A stretch of DNA of 64,000 nucleotides from the NCBI RefSeq assembly GCF_040954645.1, contig NC_092804.1:144283108-144347107 (forward strand). Direction: 5' to 3'. Under the pieces are notes generated by a model that searched no databases, was not told the DNA's origin, and was given only the letters and a program-made list of their open reading frames with translations. Every line of letters starts with the position of its first letter. Positions within the stretch are counted from its first letter, which is position 1. Of this stretch, positions 52,630 to 64,000 are shown one piece after another. The position numbers and the translations under genes were made by a program. Origin of the DNA: Diabrotica undecimpunctata. Lineage: Eukaryota > Arthropoda > Insecta > Coleoptera > Chrysomelidae.

Positions 52630-55600
52630 AAGTACAAAGTTTCCAGATATTCAAATACACAATATTCTTAATTATGGTATACTGATAAAAGTGAAAAAAA
52701 AAATGACGCGCATAAACATTAAACACAAATATGTCATTTTTTTAAACCACTATTTATATATGGGATATAAAAACTGGGATTATCAGTACGAAAGTTTCTA
52801 AACTTTCATAAAAAATTGAATATCAATTTGAAAATTACGAGATAATGAATAAGAACTGTACCAACAAAAATAATGAAAACATAAACCTTTATTATACTCT
52901 GACCAAAAGTGAACAAAAAGATAGATTTGGGTTATATAGTTATACAAATATTTGAAAATACAAAAGAATAAAAACTAATCTCAAAATCAAATCTTATAGA
53001 TATTCTAGTTCATTTCATAATTGTATAAAAAAAAATAAGTCTACAACATTGTTCCCTTTTCACTGGTCGTTATCGACATCCAATCCACAACAAGTTCGTA
53101 TTATAATTTAATTTACGATATATTAAATTTTTTACTACTCCTAAAGCACTAACTACGTTAGTGGTAATGGCTAATGGACGGTATTTTTTGAGACTAAAAC
53201 AGCATCTGTGTAAATAATAAACTAACTTGTGAACATTGATCTGATCAGTTAAGGAATATTGTTAAATTTACAACTAATAAGTAATTAATATCTTAGTGAC
53301 CATCTGCTAACAATCCATATATTTTTTTCTTTACATATATGACTTTTCTATTCTCTAAAAATATTCATCACACCCAATTCTTAAAATAAGGCCGGTATTC
53401 TATTTTTTCTTCTTTTGGTACATTCATTTATATTTTTTAACTTTCCTGTCGCAATGTCCTCATTTCTATTATTTAATATATGTATTTTACTTGTTTTCAA
53501 CCGTGTCTCCGCATGGTCAATATCATAATCTTTAGCTCAGCTGTTAAAACTAGTATCGATTTCTAATACAAAACTTTCTGGACTTTCTCATAAAAATTCG
53601 TGGGCGGAAACTTTAGAATTAAATTCGAAAAATTTGTCAAAGATATTCCAAACGGTAAATATCTTGGTGGTACAAACAATGTCAAAAACACCCCCTCCTA
53701 ATTTGTTTCCATAGCTTGTTCCTGTTGTGATTTTTATTGCTAGTTTACATGTTACATGGAGCTTAGAAATGATTATGGTGATATTTTATCGGAAAAAATT
53801 CCAATTAATGGACTATACGTACAATAAACTCCCAAGTATGGTGAAGCGTTGTCGCGGAAATTTTAAAACGACCCTTATCGGCATTGGCTAAATAAATAGT
53901 TTGATTGAATTGGCTAAATAAATAGATGCAAGTGTATCTGAATAGCAGTTAACATTAACTAACATCTCTCGCAGATACGCCACTGAATCAATGTTGAGTG
54001 TTCGATCGTTTCGCCGGTCAGAGGAGTCAAGCAAATCGAAATGAAGTTTGCTGTAATTCATATTTCTCCTGAGATTAATTTTTTATCACCTCAAGCAGTT
54101 AATTTAATTCTACTATGTCGTAAATGGCGACATTTATTTAACCTTTAAATAATATCTTTAATTCATACTAGGCTAAGAAACGCATTTGAATAGTTAGGTT
54201 TTTGAACCGAGATTATCAGATAATTAATTTCTCCCGTGACATCAACGTCAACTAGGTGGTTATCGAGGATTTACAAGCAATTCTTGAACGTGCAACACAG
54301 GTTCCTACTGAACTGTTGTTCTCTACTGTATTACTATTGGATATAACTCAACCTATGGTACTGTGGATAAACACAATGTTAGTTCCACGCTCCAACACTA
54401 AATGTGATATAAAAAGAGCCAAATAATGGCATATGTCATATCATACTTTACGCCAATTAAAAAATCATGCCAAATTTTTGGTTCTCTCTCGAGGTTAAGA
54501 AAATTCAATTAAAACGATTTTTTCTTTCAATCGAATTCGATGAGTTGCAATTATAATTCAAGAGAAGAGCTCGACAACAATATTAATTCCTTAAAATAAT
54601 AACAATATATCACTTACTAAATGAGTTGATCAAGTTAGTCTATTAGCGAGTATCTAGTAAACTATATGTCTAAACATACAGCGGGCGGTGTAGATGCTGC
54701 AAATTTATTTGTACTAATACGATAATTGAAAGTTTTGCGTAGAATTATGAACACAAAGTTAAGTAAAAGTACCTTAATAATGAAAAATTGTAAATTGAAA
54801 GTTTTTATCAAACTTTAAAAACAAACTATATCTTATATCTTAGGTATGATATGATGCGAAATGCGTTCTTAAAAAATCTATATTAAAGACGATTCTTACG
54901 CATAGTAGAGGTTTTGTAGAGCTGCATGAATCTCATGGACCATAAGAGGGTTCCAAATGCTTAAAAAATCGTCCACAAGATTTTCACTGAACTTATTAAC
55001 CTATGAACATTCACACACTTAATTATAAAATAAAGTATTAAAATTTTCAGTTTAAGTTCAACAATATTATGTCTACAACAAAGATTTCAAGGGCTGCCTC
55101 AAAAATATTTCTTCGTAGTTATGTCCTCTATTTTATGTAAAAAAGTTTTTAAGTAAATTACAGTCTGTATATCATATTAAGTAAATCTAAGTTTTGAATT
55201 TCATTTTGATTTTTTGATGCTTTTACATGTGGGCGGAATTTCCAACTGAATATAGCAAAACATTCTGGAACAAAAACATTGCATATTTTTATTAAATGAA
55301 CTTTTTAAATACAAACATAATAACATTTGTGGATCTTAGCCAAAGGTTTGACGAAGTTCGGCAAACACATTTGTTGACACAAAGAAAAAATATGTTTCTA
55401 TCAATTATGTAAACATTTATATAAATTTTATTGCAGCGTGTATGAATGGTAAGCGGTTCAGAATGAAACAATACAAGTATCTTAAAAATTATTATAACAT
55501 TTATATTCCACTAATATTTATATTAAGAAAATAACAGCAGTCGCAAATAATATCCAATCACTACCATTTACAGGTGGTTTGAACAGAGAATCGCGGGGTT

Positions 55601-56490
55601 TATGTGGGCCACAACTAGTATTATATCCGCTCTGGGATGAGGGTGATATTTAAATAAGCAGGTATATATATAGACAGTAAAAAGTTAAAATATTAATTTA
55701 TAATAGTATTATCAGTCTCGTTTTTATTTATATTGTTTGAAGTTTGCTTAACGTGTTGATAATTAATATCCTCGAACCATAAAAAACATCAATTTTTTAC
55801 TTATTTCATATGTCATTATGACATATTATGTCAATATAAAACTGTGATCGTGTTGAACATTCTTGTAAATTAAATGCAGTCAACAGAAATGTTATTATGT
55901 GTATTGGTGTAGTACCTACTAGTACGTTTATACATAACGAAATATTACTATAAACAATTAAAAAAAGGAATAACATCAATTTAAAAAATATTAATTATTT
56001 TTGTTCCAAACGCTTGAGTTTAAAATAGATTCCGAAATAAAATATTTAGAAGCCCTGAAAACTTTTGAATTATTTGATCTTATTTTATAAATTTTATAGT
56101 CATTAAAAAATAAGATGTATTACAATACGTAATGAAATATTAACAGTTAGAATTAATTAGAAACATTATAAATAATTGACAAATATTTTATTTTCTATTC
56201 TATTTTAGTGGCTAATGTTAGATCAAAAGCTGTATATGAACAGCATTGCAACTACTTTGTTTCCAAATTATAATACAGGAATTAAAAAAATTTTCAGACA
56301 TTATATGTGTAAACCATTCTATCCATGTTAATATTTTATTTTTGAATGACTATACTCCTACAGAGAGCGTATTTAGGTGTATATAACCTACCTCAACTCA
56401 CAATATCTTCAGATCTTTTTACATAGGCACTATACTTTTATACTACACAAAGTTCAAACAAAACTATTTACAACTTTACAAATAAATTTT
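52630..56490. other. AT-rich intergenic DNA, no gene seen
   Basis: Nearly 3.9 kb without a domain-bearing frame on either strand. It contains whatever serves as the 3' untranslated region and polyadenylation site of the CD109-like gene (just left of 56495, minus strand); I could not fix that site. Confidence 0.5.
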
Positions 56491-56494
56491 GGAT

Positions 56495-56670
56495 TTAAAT
56501 GAGATTCCTTATTGTCAATAACATAGCAAATGCTACAAGAATTTGTGATACATATACAAACGTTGCTGTGTTGTAAATGTCACAATATGGACATTGACTG
56601 CTACCGCAGACTTGGCATATATCCAGGACGTAGGATGATAAGGCATCGAAGATAGTTTCGTTGAATCGTT
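56495..56670 (-). CDS. CD109-like thioester protein, last exon
   Basis: Acceptor TATTTTTCAG precedes base 56670; entry phase 1 completes G|AA with the preceding exon to read ...YDYYAPERFNETIFDAL. The exon encodes a Cys-rich stretch ('YVLDICQVCGSSQCPYC') and a hydrophobic C-terminus ('FVYVSQILVAFAMLLTI') ending N-L-I-stop at 56497-56495. A terminal hydrophobic segment without a long cytosolic tail is what a GPI-anchored CD109-type member would have (inference). The preceding intron is 3351 bp and full of transposons. Confidence 0.88.
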
Positions 56671-56899
56671 CTGAAAAATAAATGCATAAATATACATATA
56701 GTAATACAATGTTATTTTCTTTTCAAATTAAGGCAAACCCAATTGGCATTTGATTTTTACAAAATTTTCACGAAACAAAAAATATAAAGTTTTAAAATAT
56801 AATATCTACAAAAGTTTATGGACCAAATATATGTGAAGCAGTTATAGATAGAATATATTTTTTACTTCTTTCTCCTATATCGGTGTGACAGAATTAACA

Positions 56900-57940
56900 T
56901 ACAATCCAGCGACAAGTTCGCCATCTCTTTTGAGGCCGGCGATTATTACAAGTTCATCTCTGACATAAATTGATAGATTATAGTATTTCCGTCCTTCTTG
57001 GTCTATTCTTTATTTTCTCGAAGAGTCTGTGATTACTTCACTAAAATTTATATTGCCATTTTATTACAGATATGTAGATGACTGCATATTGCCTGTACCA
57101 TCTGATCAACTAAAATATGTACCAGAAAAATTTAATAGTAATAATCAAAAACTACAATTTACGTCTGAAGTGGAAAACAATTGTAAAATCAGGCTTCTTG
57201 ACCTTACACTACAGAAAAAGAATAAAATAATTCGCACTGAATGGTACACTAAAAACACTTGGTCTGTAAGATATACCAATTTTAATTCGCATCATCCCAT
57301 TTCACAAAAAAATCGGTAGTAATCGGTCTTGCTGATAGAGCGATACAATTGTCAAATATAGAATACAGAGAACAGGCAATGAAAAAACCAAAACAAGCAC
57401 TGTTAAAAAACAATTATCCTAACCATCTTATACACAAAATCTTTAAATCTAGAATTCATGGATATTAGAATAAAACTACCAATGCTGCAAATAATAAACC
57501 CAATCCATGTACCTATTTAACCTTACCATACATAAAAGGTCTTTCTGAACAATTTAAATATTTATTTGCTAAACATAATATACAAATAGCATGTAAAGGT
57601 ACCTACACAAATAAATATTTTGGCAAACTTTAAAGTAAATCTCCCTTATCATCAAAAAAAAACCACACAGTATATGAAATTCCATGTAGAGACTGTCAAG
57701 GAGTTTATATTGGTCAAACAAGTCAACACCTATATTCTAGATAAACCTCACATAAATATGAAAAGGAATACGACAGCCCTTACCAAACATGAAAAACAAT
57801 ATCACACGATCAATTTTGAGCAAACAAAAATTCCAAAAGTAGAACAAAACACAAAAAAAAAAAGAAATATACCAAGTAATACACATACAACACTGCTATA
57901 TGCTATAAACGACAAAAGAGACAAATTTATAAAATAAAAT
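56900..57940 (+). pseudogene. Penelope-like element, RT plus GIY-YIG, degenerate
   Basis: 'FYYRYVDDCILPVPSDQL' (57065-57110) keeps the catalytic YVDD of Penelope reverse transcriptases, followed by 'KIRLLDLTLQKKNK' and 'HHPISQKN'. After frameshifts, 'VIGLADRAIQLSNIEYREQA' and 'LPYIKGLSEQFKYLFAKHNI' follow, and near 57660-57745 'HTVYEIPCRDCQGVYIGQTS' with 'QHLYSR'. This last piece is the GIY-YIG endonuclease, with Cys-x2-Cys as usual for the family. It lies in the last intron of the CD109-like gene on the opposite strand and is a different lineage from the copy at 1.3-2.8 kb. Confidence 0.82.
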
Positions 57941-58215
57941 TTATTATTAATATTTTGTAACTGTCTCTGGACTAAATGCCATAAAAACATTAAACACATT
58001 ACTTTCTCCCAGACCACAAGCAAATTGTTGATAGCTAGACATTTGAAATAACAACTAAATTTTTAAAAATATCGATTTTTTTCGTGATAAACAAATTGAT
58101 GTGTTTTATGTTACATGTAATTTAATGTATTTTCAGATTATAATCAGATTTTAGCCCATGATTAATTTATGTTATAGATAGTTTTTATTAAAACTGTTTT
58201 TGTAAATACTATGTG

Positions 58216-58218
<3 letters not shown>

Positions 58219-58266
<48 letters not shown>

Positions 58267-58969
58267 TAGACTCCCTCTATAACGAGAACTGAAATTACAG
58301 ACTAATTACCTCGTTATAAGCCGATCTCGTTATATCAAACAATCATAATACTGTGCATACATATGAATCTGTAGTTTTCTAAACCATTAACTTCCTATAG
58401 TGAAGCCATTCGGAGCAATATAAGATGCTAATAAATATTGTTTGAATGGCGTGTTTGAAAAAAAGTTATTTACTTTTATTGTCAATGAAATATATTAAAA
58501 CATAAAAGAGTTGTTTACTTTTATTATCAATGATATACGTTAAAACAAAAAAGCTGTACTTATATTTTTTTCCAACTACATAATGTATAAATCGTATTTT
58601 CAAGGATAACATAAACTATTGCTTCTGCAATTTTAAGAACTCTGTTATTTTTAACTGCTTTAAATGGTCCAGTATCATTCTATCATATATTTTCTAAAGA
58701 TGTGAAACAGTTGTATTTATTCATTGTAAAGAAGTTTATTGCGGGCTGCAGTTAAGTTTATTGAGGGGCTGTTTGAAAAGGTATTTATTTATAGCCACGA
58801 CCGGACTAAAAACGTAAAAAACACGTTTTTGGATCTTATTTTCTCTCGTTATAACCAAATTTGCCTCGCTATAGACGGTTATAATTCAATAGAAATTTAA
58901 CGGGACATCTAATGTATCTCGTTATAAACGAAACATCGTAATAACCGTGTTCGTTATAGAGGGAGTATA

Positions 58970-59042
<73 letters not shown>
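58219..59042. repeat. (AT)n microsatellite split by a Tigger MITE
   Basis: (AT)n at 58219-58262 resumes at 58973-59042. The MITE between them uses TA as target, so it landed in, or seeded, the AT tract. Confidence 0.95.
58262..58974 (-). mobile_element. Tigger-like non-autonomous element, copy 2
   Basis: 58264-58972 between TA dinucleotides, with ends cagtagactccctctataac and (reverse complement) cagtatactccctctataac. It is the inverted relative of the element at 45411-46204, sharing its sub-terminal ataacgag motifs and interior landmarks. On the minus strand a transposase tail remains ('MILDHLKQLKITEFLK'). Confidence 0.92.
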
Positions 59043-59046
<4 letters not shown>

Positions 59047-59100
59047 CCTTCTGTTAATTGCAGGTGGTCATATCATTAATGCTTCTTTTTAAGTAACAAG

Positions 59101-59679
59101 TAAGGCCGTCCGCACATGAAGCTACTAAAAAGAAACAAGTTGGTAACTTTGGTTACCAATCAGTTGCTTATTATTGGTTACTGTCCATGTATTTTAATGA
59201 GTATCCGCATACAGCGCTACTAGTTAGTAACGTAACCAGTCTCTAATGCATCAGTGATCAGTCGACAGCAGACTGGACGTGCAGGTCGCTTGGGGACTAG
59301 TTTCTAGTTTGTTGTGATATTTTTAACGTTTACACGCGTAATTCTTTTGCAGCAACAAAGGCTCTGTAATTTATATTGTTTGCAATGTAGGGATGAACCC
59401 AATACCTACTTTTTTTCTGCATTTTACGTCTTCTATTGAATAATATCTTCATCACTTGAGTCACTAGACATTTTTAACGCGATAATAACACTCAATAATA
59501 TAATATAAAGGTTAATATTTAAATACCCTATAACAAAGCTACTCGTACAGGCAAGAAGTGACTCGTTTCTATTAATTTTCAGTAGCGTAGTGTGCGAGTC
59601 ACAGTTAGTAAACAGTTGGTAATTCTAGTTACCAACTAGTTTAGTTTCTTTTTAGTATCTTCATGTGCGGACGACCTAA
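59101..59679 (-). mobile_element. PIF/Harbinger-type MITE with TAA target duplication
   Basis: Element 59104-59676 flanked by TAA (59101-59103, 59677-59679). The 33-bp ends starting ggccgtccgcacatgaag differ at two positions between left and right, and further inverted ttggtaac/gttaccaa motifs follow. On the minus strand near 59472-59390 the start of a nuclease gene remains ('MSSDSSDEDII', then shifted 'RRRKMQKKSRYWVHPYI'), as in HARBI1-type genes. The TWA target and RYWVHP motif both point to PIF/Harbinger. Confidence 0.9.
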
Positions 59680-60020
59680 GGCGTTTTTCCTATTTATATT
59701 GGATTTTTTTTTTTCATTTTTAGGACTAATTTATTCGTTATTCTGCTGGTCCAGCTTGAGCATAATATTCTGCAATTTACAATTTTTATTGAGAATAAGC
59801 CACAATTTAACTTTAACTTTTTAAGTTTATTTTGACGTTTCAATTTCCACTTCGGAAATTGTTCTCAAAATACAAAACTATATGAAATATGAATACAATA
59901 TAAAATGAAAATGAAAAAATGAAAACAATATAAATATAAAACGAAAATAAGAATTGTAAAAGTACGCGAGAAAAAAATTTATAATGTTAATTAAATTATG
60001 AAAAACGAATGTTTAACATA
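59680..60020. other. Intron DNA, nothing recognised
   Basis: AT-rich part of the last CD109-like intron. 'cgtttcaatttcc ... cggaaattg' near 59836-59857 gives a short palindrome only. Confidence 0.4.
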
Positions 60021-60021
60021 C

Positions 60022-60127
60022 CTGGAGCATAATAATCGTATACCCTTATAGGTAAATATCTTGACATATTGGCCACAGGATACCATCTTTCAACAGTAAA
60101 ATTGATACAGGTTTCATGGTAGTCAAG
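60022..60127 (-). CDS. CD109-like thioester protein, penultimate exon
   Basis: Acceptor ATTTTTACAG precedes base 60127 and donor GTATGT follows base 60022; enters phase 0, leaves phase 1. It encodes 'LDYHETCINFTVERWYPVAN', then 'MSRYLPIRVYDYYAP', part of the receptor-binding domain at the end of alpha-2-macroglobulin family proteins. It contains N-F-T and N-M-S glycosylation sequons. The intron upstream is only 59 bases. Confidence 0.9.
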
Positions 60128-60186
60128 CTGTAAAAATAAAATTTGATATAATCTCATACAAACTTCAAGGTTTTCATGTAACTCAC

Positions 60187-60361
60187 ATAATCAAAGTAAA
60201 ACAATACTTTTCTTTCGAAAAATCTTGCTCGTTGTAAATTTCTCACTCTTGAAGATAAAATGTAAGCGTCTAAATCTTGCTGCTGTATAATGTATCCAGT
60301 TGGGATGGTCACATCGAGAACTGCCATGCCAGATCTTTCCGATTCGTTTAGATGATTCCAC
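60187..60361 (-). CDS. CD109-like thioester protein, receptor-binding domain exon
   Basis: Acceptor TTTGTAG precedes base 60361 and donor GTGAGT follows base 60187. Its first base completes AG|G (Arg) so the join reads SCQRWNHLNESERSGMAVLD. It encodes 'GMAVLDVTIPTGYIIQQQDL', 'YILSSRVRNLQRARFFERKV' and 'LFYFDY', the strand-helix-strand core of the A2M receptor-binding domain. Too short to have been obvious as a lone frame; found by continuing the upstream exon. Confidence 0.92.
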
Positions 60362-60981
60362 CTACAAACAAAAGATTATTTTATCTGTTTTGTTTCACTA
60401 TACCTTGTTTTTTAGACTATGAAACTTGTGAGTAATAAAAAGCTTTTGGATGGATACTCAATGGTAGTTTCACACATCTTTCTCTACCCTTATAGAAAAT
60501 TCAAATATTTAGGTAAAGAATTAGCAGGTTTTGGTAATGTTGAGGTGTAAGCAAGAGGATGAACAGTAAGAGCATCATCAATGGAAGAATATCTTAAACG
60601 ACATAGTATCGCGAAACAAAAGCATTAGTACTAATATGAAACCAAGAATCTAAAAAGCAACTAAAAGCTATCAAAACTTTTTGCATTACCGTAAAATATA
60701 TATCAGAAACGTCAAAAACCAAAATACTACTGGAAACAACAGAAATTAAGATACTTCCTTGAATAGCTGGAAAACAACTTGGTATTGCAAATTAAGCTGA
60801 GCGGTGGTGTGATCACCTAATCTTGGAGGGGCCAGGTGCATGAAGATAAAACAGAGAATTTAGCTAATATCAAGAATGAAGAGGAAGATTATAATTAAAT
60901 TACAATTAAATACAACAAAACAATATTTGATGACGTATCCGTTTTTTATTAGTAATATTATTAAAATGAGAATATACATAC

Positions 60982-61368
60982 CTTTGACAACTCACAAATG
61001 TTATGTGAGACTGATTTCTTCCATAGAAATACTGCTTAGTCCAAAGATCAAATGCTGGTACGGGTGGTTTAGTTTGGAATCTTGCTATATCAACATTGTA
61101 TTGCACAGACATTTGCAATATAGCATAACCCGTTCCTTTAGCTTGTACTTTGACGGTACCCCATGCGTTGGGAATATCAAGATACTGCAGATTTGCCCAG
61201 TTTTTATCATTAACATATAACGTCTGTGTTTGTCCAGGAAGTGCAGTGGCCTCTACAGTTACAGAAAGACTCGATATATCACGAATACGTTGAGCTGAGG
61301 TATATTCTATAAGAGCCTTCATGGCATTCGCAGTATCTGAGGTAGAAGCCCACCCTCCATCGGTTAAC
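60982..61368 (-). CDS. CD109-like thioester protein, end of thioester domain and following CUB-like part
   Basis: Acceptor TTTTCTTTTAAG precedes base 61368 and donor GTATGT follows base 60982; entry with one base of a split codon, exit in phase 2. It encodes 'LTDGGWASTSDTANAMKALI', 'EYTSAQRIRDISSLSVTVEA', 'IPNAWGTVKVQAKGTGYAIL', 'QMSVQYNVD' and 'NQSHITFVSCQR'. This is the pattern of the C-terminal thioester domain passing into the CUB/receptor-binding region of insect TEP/CD109 proteins. The thioester motif itself and all earlier exons lie right of the window or were not found before 64 kb. Confidence 0.92.
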
Positions 61369-62334
61369 CTTAAAAGAAAATATCATTCTTATAAAATATA
61401 ATTACATATAAAATTAGTATTATAAACTATGTAAAAATACATGATGTTCATTTCAAATTACCAAAAATTATATACATTTCAAGCGATATGGCAAATATCT
61501 TTCTGAAGAAATTACGCCTGGTCTTAAACTGCAAAATTAATTGACGAAATGTATAATTCAAAGAAAATGTATATACTTTTACTTATATTAACCTAACCTA
61601 ATCTAATCAAACCTTATCACACCTCATTTAATCTCTTATTCCAGAGTCAAAGATGATGATGGTTATGATATTATCGTCATTGTGGAATTGTCTCCGTTTT
61701 TAATATGTTGGCATTTTTTGGCAGACAATACAAGCAATTTGAATGCTTGATATAGACAGTACAACGTCCGTTAATAAATTAAAAGATGGAAGTAGTAATA
61801 TATTTGGGATTTTTAAAAGGAATTAAGAAAAAAAAAGAGTATAGAATGGGTGATTTATTTAGCAAAAATCTACTTAGTTTCTGTTCCCCACGCCCGCCCT
61901 AATGTTATATTACAATTAGTACATCCGTTGCCGGATTGTGTTTTGACACCGCTACAAAAGGGACGTTAGCCTGCTAGACAATCTAATGTCCACACATCTT
62001 TTAGAAGATACTTATGTTAAATATTCTACCACATTCTGATAGTCTTCCATAGTCTGATAAAAAAAAACATAACGTATGTAAAAAAAATTTCGGTAAAAAT
62101 TCATTGTCTGATAATTAATCCTAAATATTGGTTTTACAAAGTTTCATGAATCGGACTCATTCATTTAGTGACGCCATTCTAAGAACGAAACCGAAAAACC
62201 ATAAAATCCGAAAGTACTGTAAACATTTATTTGTCTGCAGTGCATTCTCATAGCAAGAGAGAGAGAGAGAGAGAGAGTCCAACAAGTTTTTGCGTTACTA
62301 AAATAGTTGGACTATTTATTGTTTTTCTTCTAAC
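61369..62334. other. Intron of the CD109-like gene, nothing coding seen
   Basis: No exon matching the upstream thioester domain was recognised. There is an (AG)n tract at 62256-62277. The stretch 62282-62347 is related to 49095-49150. Confidence 0.5.
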
Positions 62335-63683
62335 AGTCGTTTTTAATGACAGAAGCAGCAATGACAGAACAATTAACAACATTAATTAATAACATTATAA
62401 AACACAATAAAATACCGGAAGAATGGAGAACGAGCGAAGTAATTCTACTATTCAAAAAAGGAGATAAAAACAGCCAGAAAACTACAGAGGTAAAAACTTG
62501 TTAAATACTACGCTTAACAAATAAAATTTTACAAATGCTAATAAATCAGAGGATACGTTTAGCAGATGAGCAGCAGGATTTTTTAAGTGGAAGATCGTGT
62601 ACAGATGCAATATTCGTTATAAAGCAAATTACTGAGAAATCACTACAGTATAATAGACCAGCATTTCTGTGTCTGATTAACCTAATATCCTTGTAATTCA
62701 TCTTCTGTCTAATAGAGAAGTTCCCCTAAATATTATAAAAACTATCGAAATCATCTACCAAAACAACAAAATGGAAGTCAGAATAGATGGACAACTTACA
62801 GAACCTATAGAAATAGGCAGCGGAATAAAACAAGGGCCCCATCATTGAGCCCCATGCTCTTCAATGTGATCGTAGATGAAATCATCAAAAGCGTTAACAA
62901 ACGAAGAGGATACAGAATGGGAAACAAAGAAATAAAAATACTGTGTTACGCAGATGACGCAAGATTGATAGCCCAAGATAAAGATAGTCTGCAAAGACTG
63001 GTCCACAGATTTAACATAAGAGCAAAATAATTTAATATGACAAGCTCGTCTCAGAAAATTATAACAATAGTAGTCAGCAAAGAACCAAAAGTTGATGGCA
63101 TCAGTATTGAACAAGTAATGGAAATAAAATACCTGGGAATTACACTGTCTAGCTAGGTAGACCTGGACAAAGAAGTGAGAGATCAAATACAAAAAGCAAA
63201 TAGACTGGCAGGATGCCTTAATGACACTATATGGCGAAACAGACACATTAACACTGAGATGAAGTCGAGAATTTATAAAGTTAGTGTAAGACTAATAAGT
63301 GTAAGACTAATAATGCCATATACCTCAGAAACAAGACCCAACACCGCCACAACGCAAAGGCTACTGGAAATGGCAGAGATGAGAGTACTGAGAAGAATTA
63401 CAGGAAATATGTTGATAGATCGAAAGAGAAGTGAAGACATTAGAAGAAAATATAATGTACAGTGTATAAAGGAATGGACACAAAATAGAAAAAAAGAATG
63501 GAATAACCACATAAGCAGAATGGAAGAGACCCGTGTCGTCAAAATAGCAAGTGATAAGTCATCAATCGGCAGAAGTATCGGACGACCGCGCAAAAGATGG
63601 AGTGACAACCTTCCATAAAGGTATTAATCCGCTAATGAAAAAGCAGAATTACTTATAAAGCAGAAGAAGAAGTCGTTTTTAAT
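62335..63683 (+). mobile_element. 5'-truncated RTE-like LINE with 13-bp target duplication
   Basis: agtcgtttttaat at 62335-62347 and 63671-63683 bound the insertion 62348-63670, which ends in a gaa/aag-repeat tail. Frames: 'KIPEEWRTSEVILLFKKGD', 'FLSGRSCTDAIFVIKQI', then 62845-63030 'LFNVIVDEIIKSVNKRRGYR' and 'KILCYADDARLIAQDKDSL' (catalytic YADD), then 63175-63618 'NRHINTEMKSRIYK', 'KKEWNNHISRMEETRVVK' and 'GRPRKRWSDNLP'. It is closely related to the element at 8259-10360 (same DEII, CYADD and HISRM blocks). Several stops and a deletion around the first RT Asp make it dead. Confidence 0.9.
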
Positions 63684-64000
63684 ACTTTATATTAATTCAT
63701 TATGAAATTAAAATAGTTAATGTTGTTAGGATTCATTTCTTTTCGGGCATGCGTATTTCCAAAGTTTATGAATTTTTGAAACATCCCTAACTTCGCATCT
63801 AGTCGCCATTAGAGACAACCTTTTGGTGATTGTCAAACTTTAATATAAGGTGTACCAACTGAATATTCAAAAAATTGTGTAGGTACAATTTACAATGTTA
63901 GACGGTTGCCAAACTGTGAATTTGTAAATTTCTTTAGACGTCAAAATGTCGCAATTTAGATCATTTATAAAACCACGGCTGAGTGGAAAGTCGATTATCC
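63684..64000. other. No recognised gene
   Basis: AT-rich continuation of the CD109-like intron beyond the LINE. Confidence 0.4.

Noticed and set aside
60876..61220. 114-codon plus-strand frame
   Set aside because: Antisense shadow of the CD109-like exon at 60982-61368.
1..64000. Search for tRNA, rRNA, hammerhead ribozyme (CTGATGA core) or bacterial-type operons
   Set aside because: No cloverleaf or rRNA block was recognised. The CTGATGA occurrences I saw lie in mannosidase exon 4 and the RTE tail without matching stems. The genome is eukaryotic.

Overview
The window is AT-rich animal nuclear DNA from an insect. A leaf-beetle-like coleopteran with a large, transposon-swollen genome is my best guess (inference; moderate confidence), based on many RTE-type LINEs, Penelope-like, Tc1/mariner, PIF/Harbinger, piggyBac, pogo/Tigger and MULE copies together with insect-type host exons. 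There is no bacterial, viral or CRISPR content, and I recognise no rRNA or tRNA gene.

Two host genes are visible, both on the minus strand and both cut by the window edges. (1) A Golgi alpha-mannosidase II (GH38) gene starts near 32.5 kb and runs leftwards off the window. Four coding exons (32526-32395, 13176-12820, 7931-7726, 1178-877) join in phase with GT-AG sites, separated by introns of about 19.2, 4.9 and 6.5 kb that are packed with transposons. (2) The 3' end of a thioester-protein/alpha-2-macroglobulin family gene (CD109-like) has four last exons (61368-60982, 60361-60187, 60127-60022, 56670-56495). It ends in a short hydrophobic tail. Its upstream exons lie beyond the right edge.

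Layout: 0-32.6 kb is the mannosidase gene with a mosaic of LINE, Penelope, Tc1/mariner, Tigger, MULE, DD81E-type, PIF, MITE and piggyBac copies in its introns. From 33.1 to 36.4 kb lies a full-length RTE element with a 13-bp target duplication. From 36.5 to 38.2 kb there is an inverted-repeat pair enclosing a Harbinger derivative. From 38.5 to 39.6 kb there is an intron-containing Merlin/IS1595-like transposase gene, open throughout but with Asn where the first catalytic Asp is expected. From 40 to 48.9 kb there are Tc1, DUF4817-type, LTR-like, mariner, Tigger-MITE, LINE and piggyBac remnants and an unclassified transposon-derived gene. From 49 to 56.4 kb is nearly empty AT-rich intergenic DNA. 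From 56.5 to 61.4 kb is the CD109-like gene end, with a Penelope copy and two MITEs in its last intron. From 62.3 to 63.7 kb is another RTE insertion.

Most reading frames are dead transposon pieces. The strongest unusual signals are: a ladder of four mini-hairpins sharing one loop sequence in the transcribed part of a solo-LTR-like element (42.9-43.1 kb); the Merlin-like gene; a MULE intact except for one stop and bounded by TIRs and an 8-bp duplication; two copies of a transposase with an unusually long D-to-E spacing; a 298-bp tandem duplication of a Penelope 3' end; and an RTE insertion whose empty relative is elsewhere in the window.
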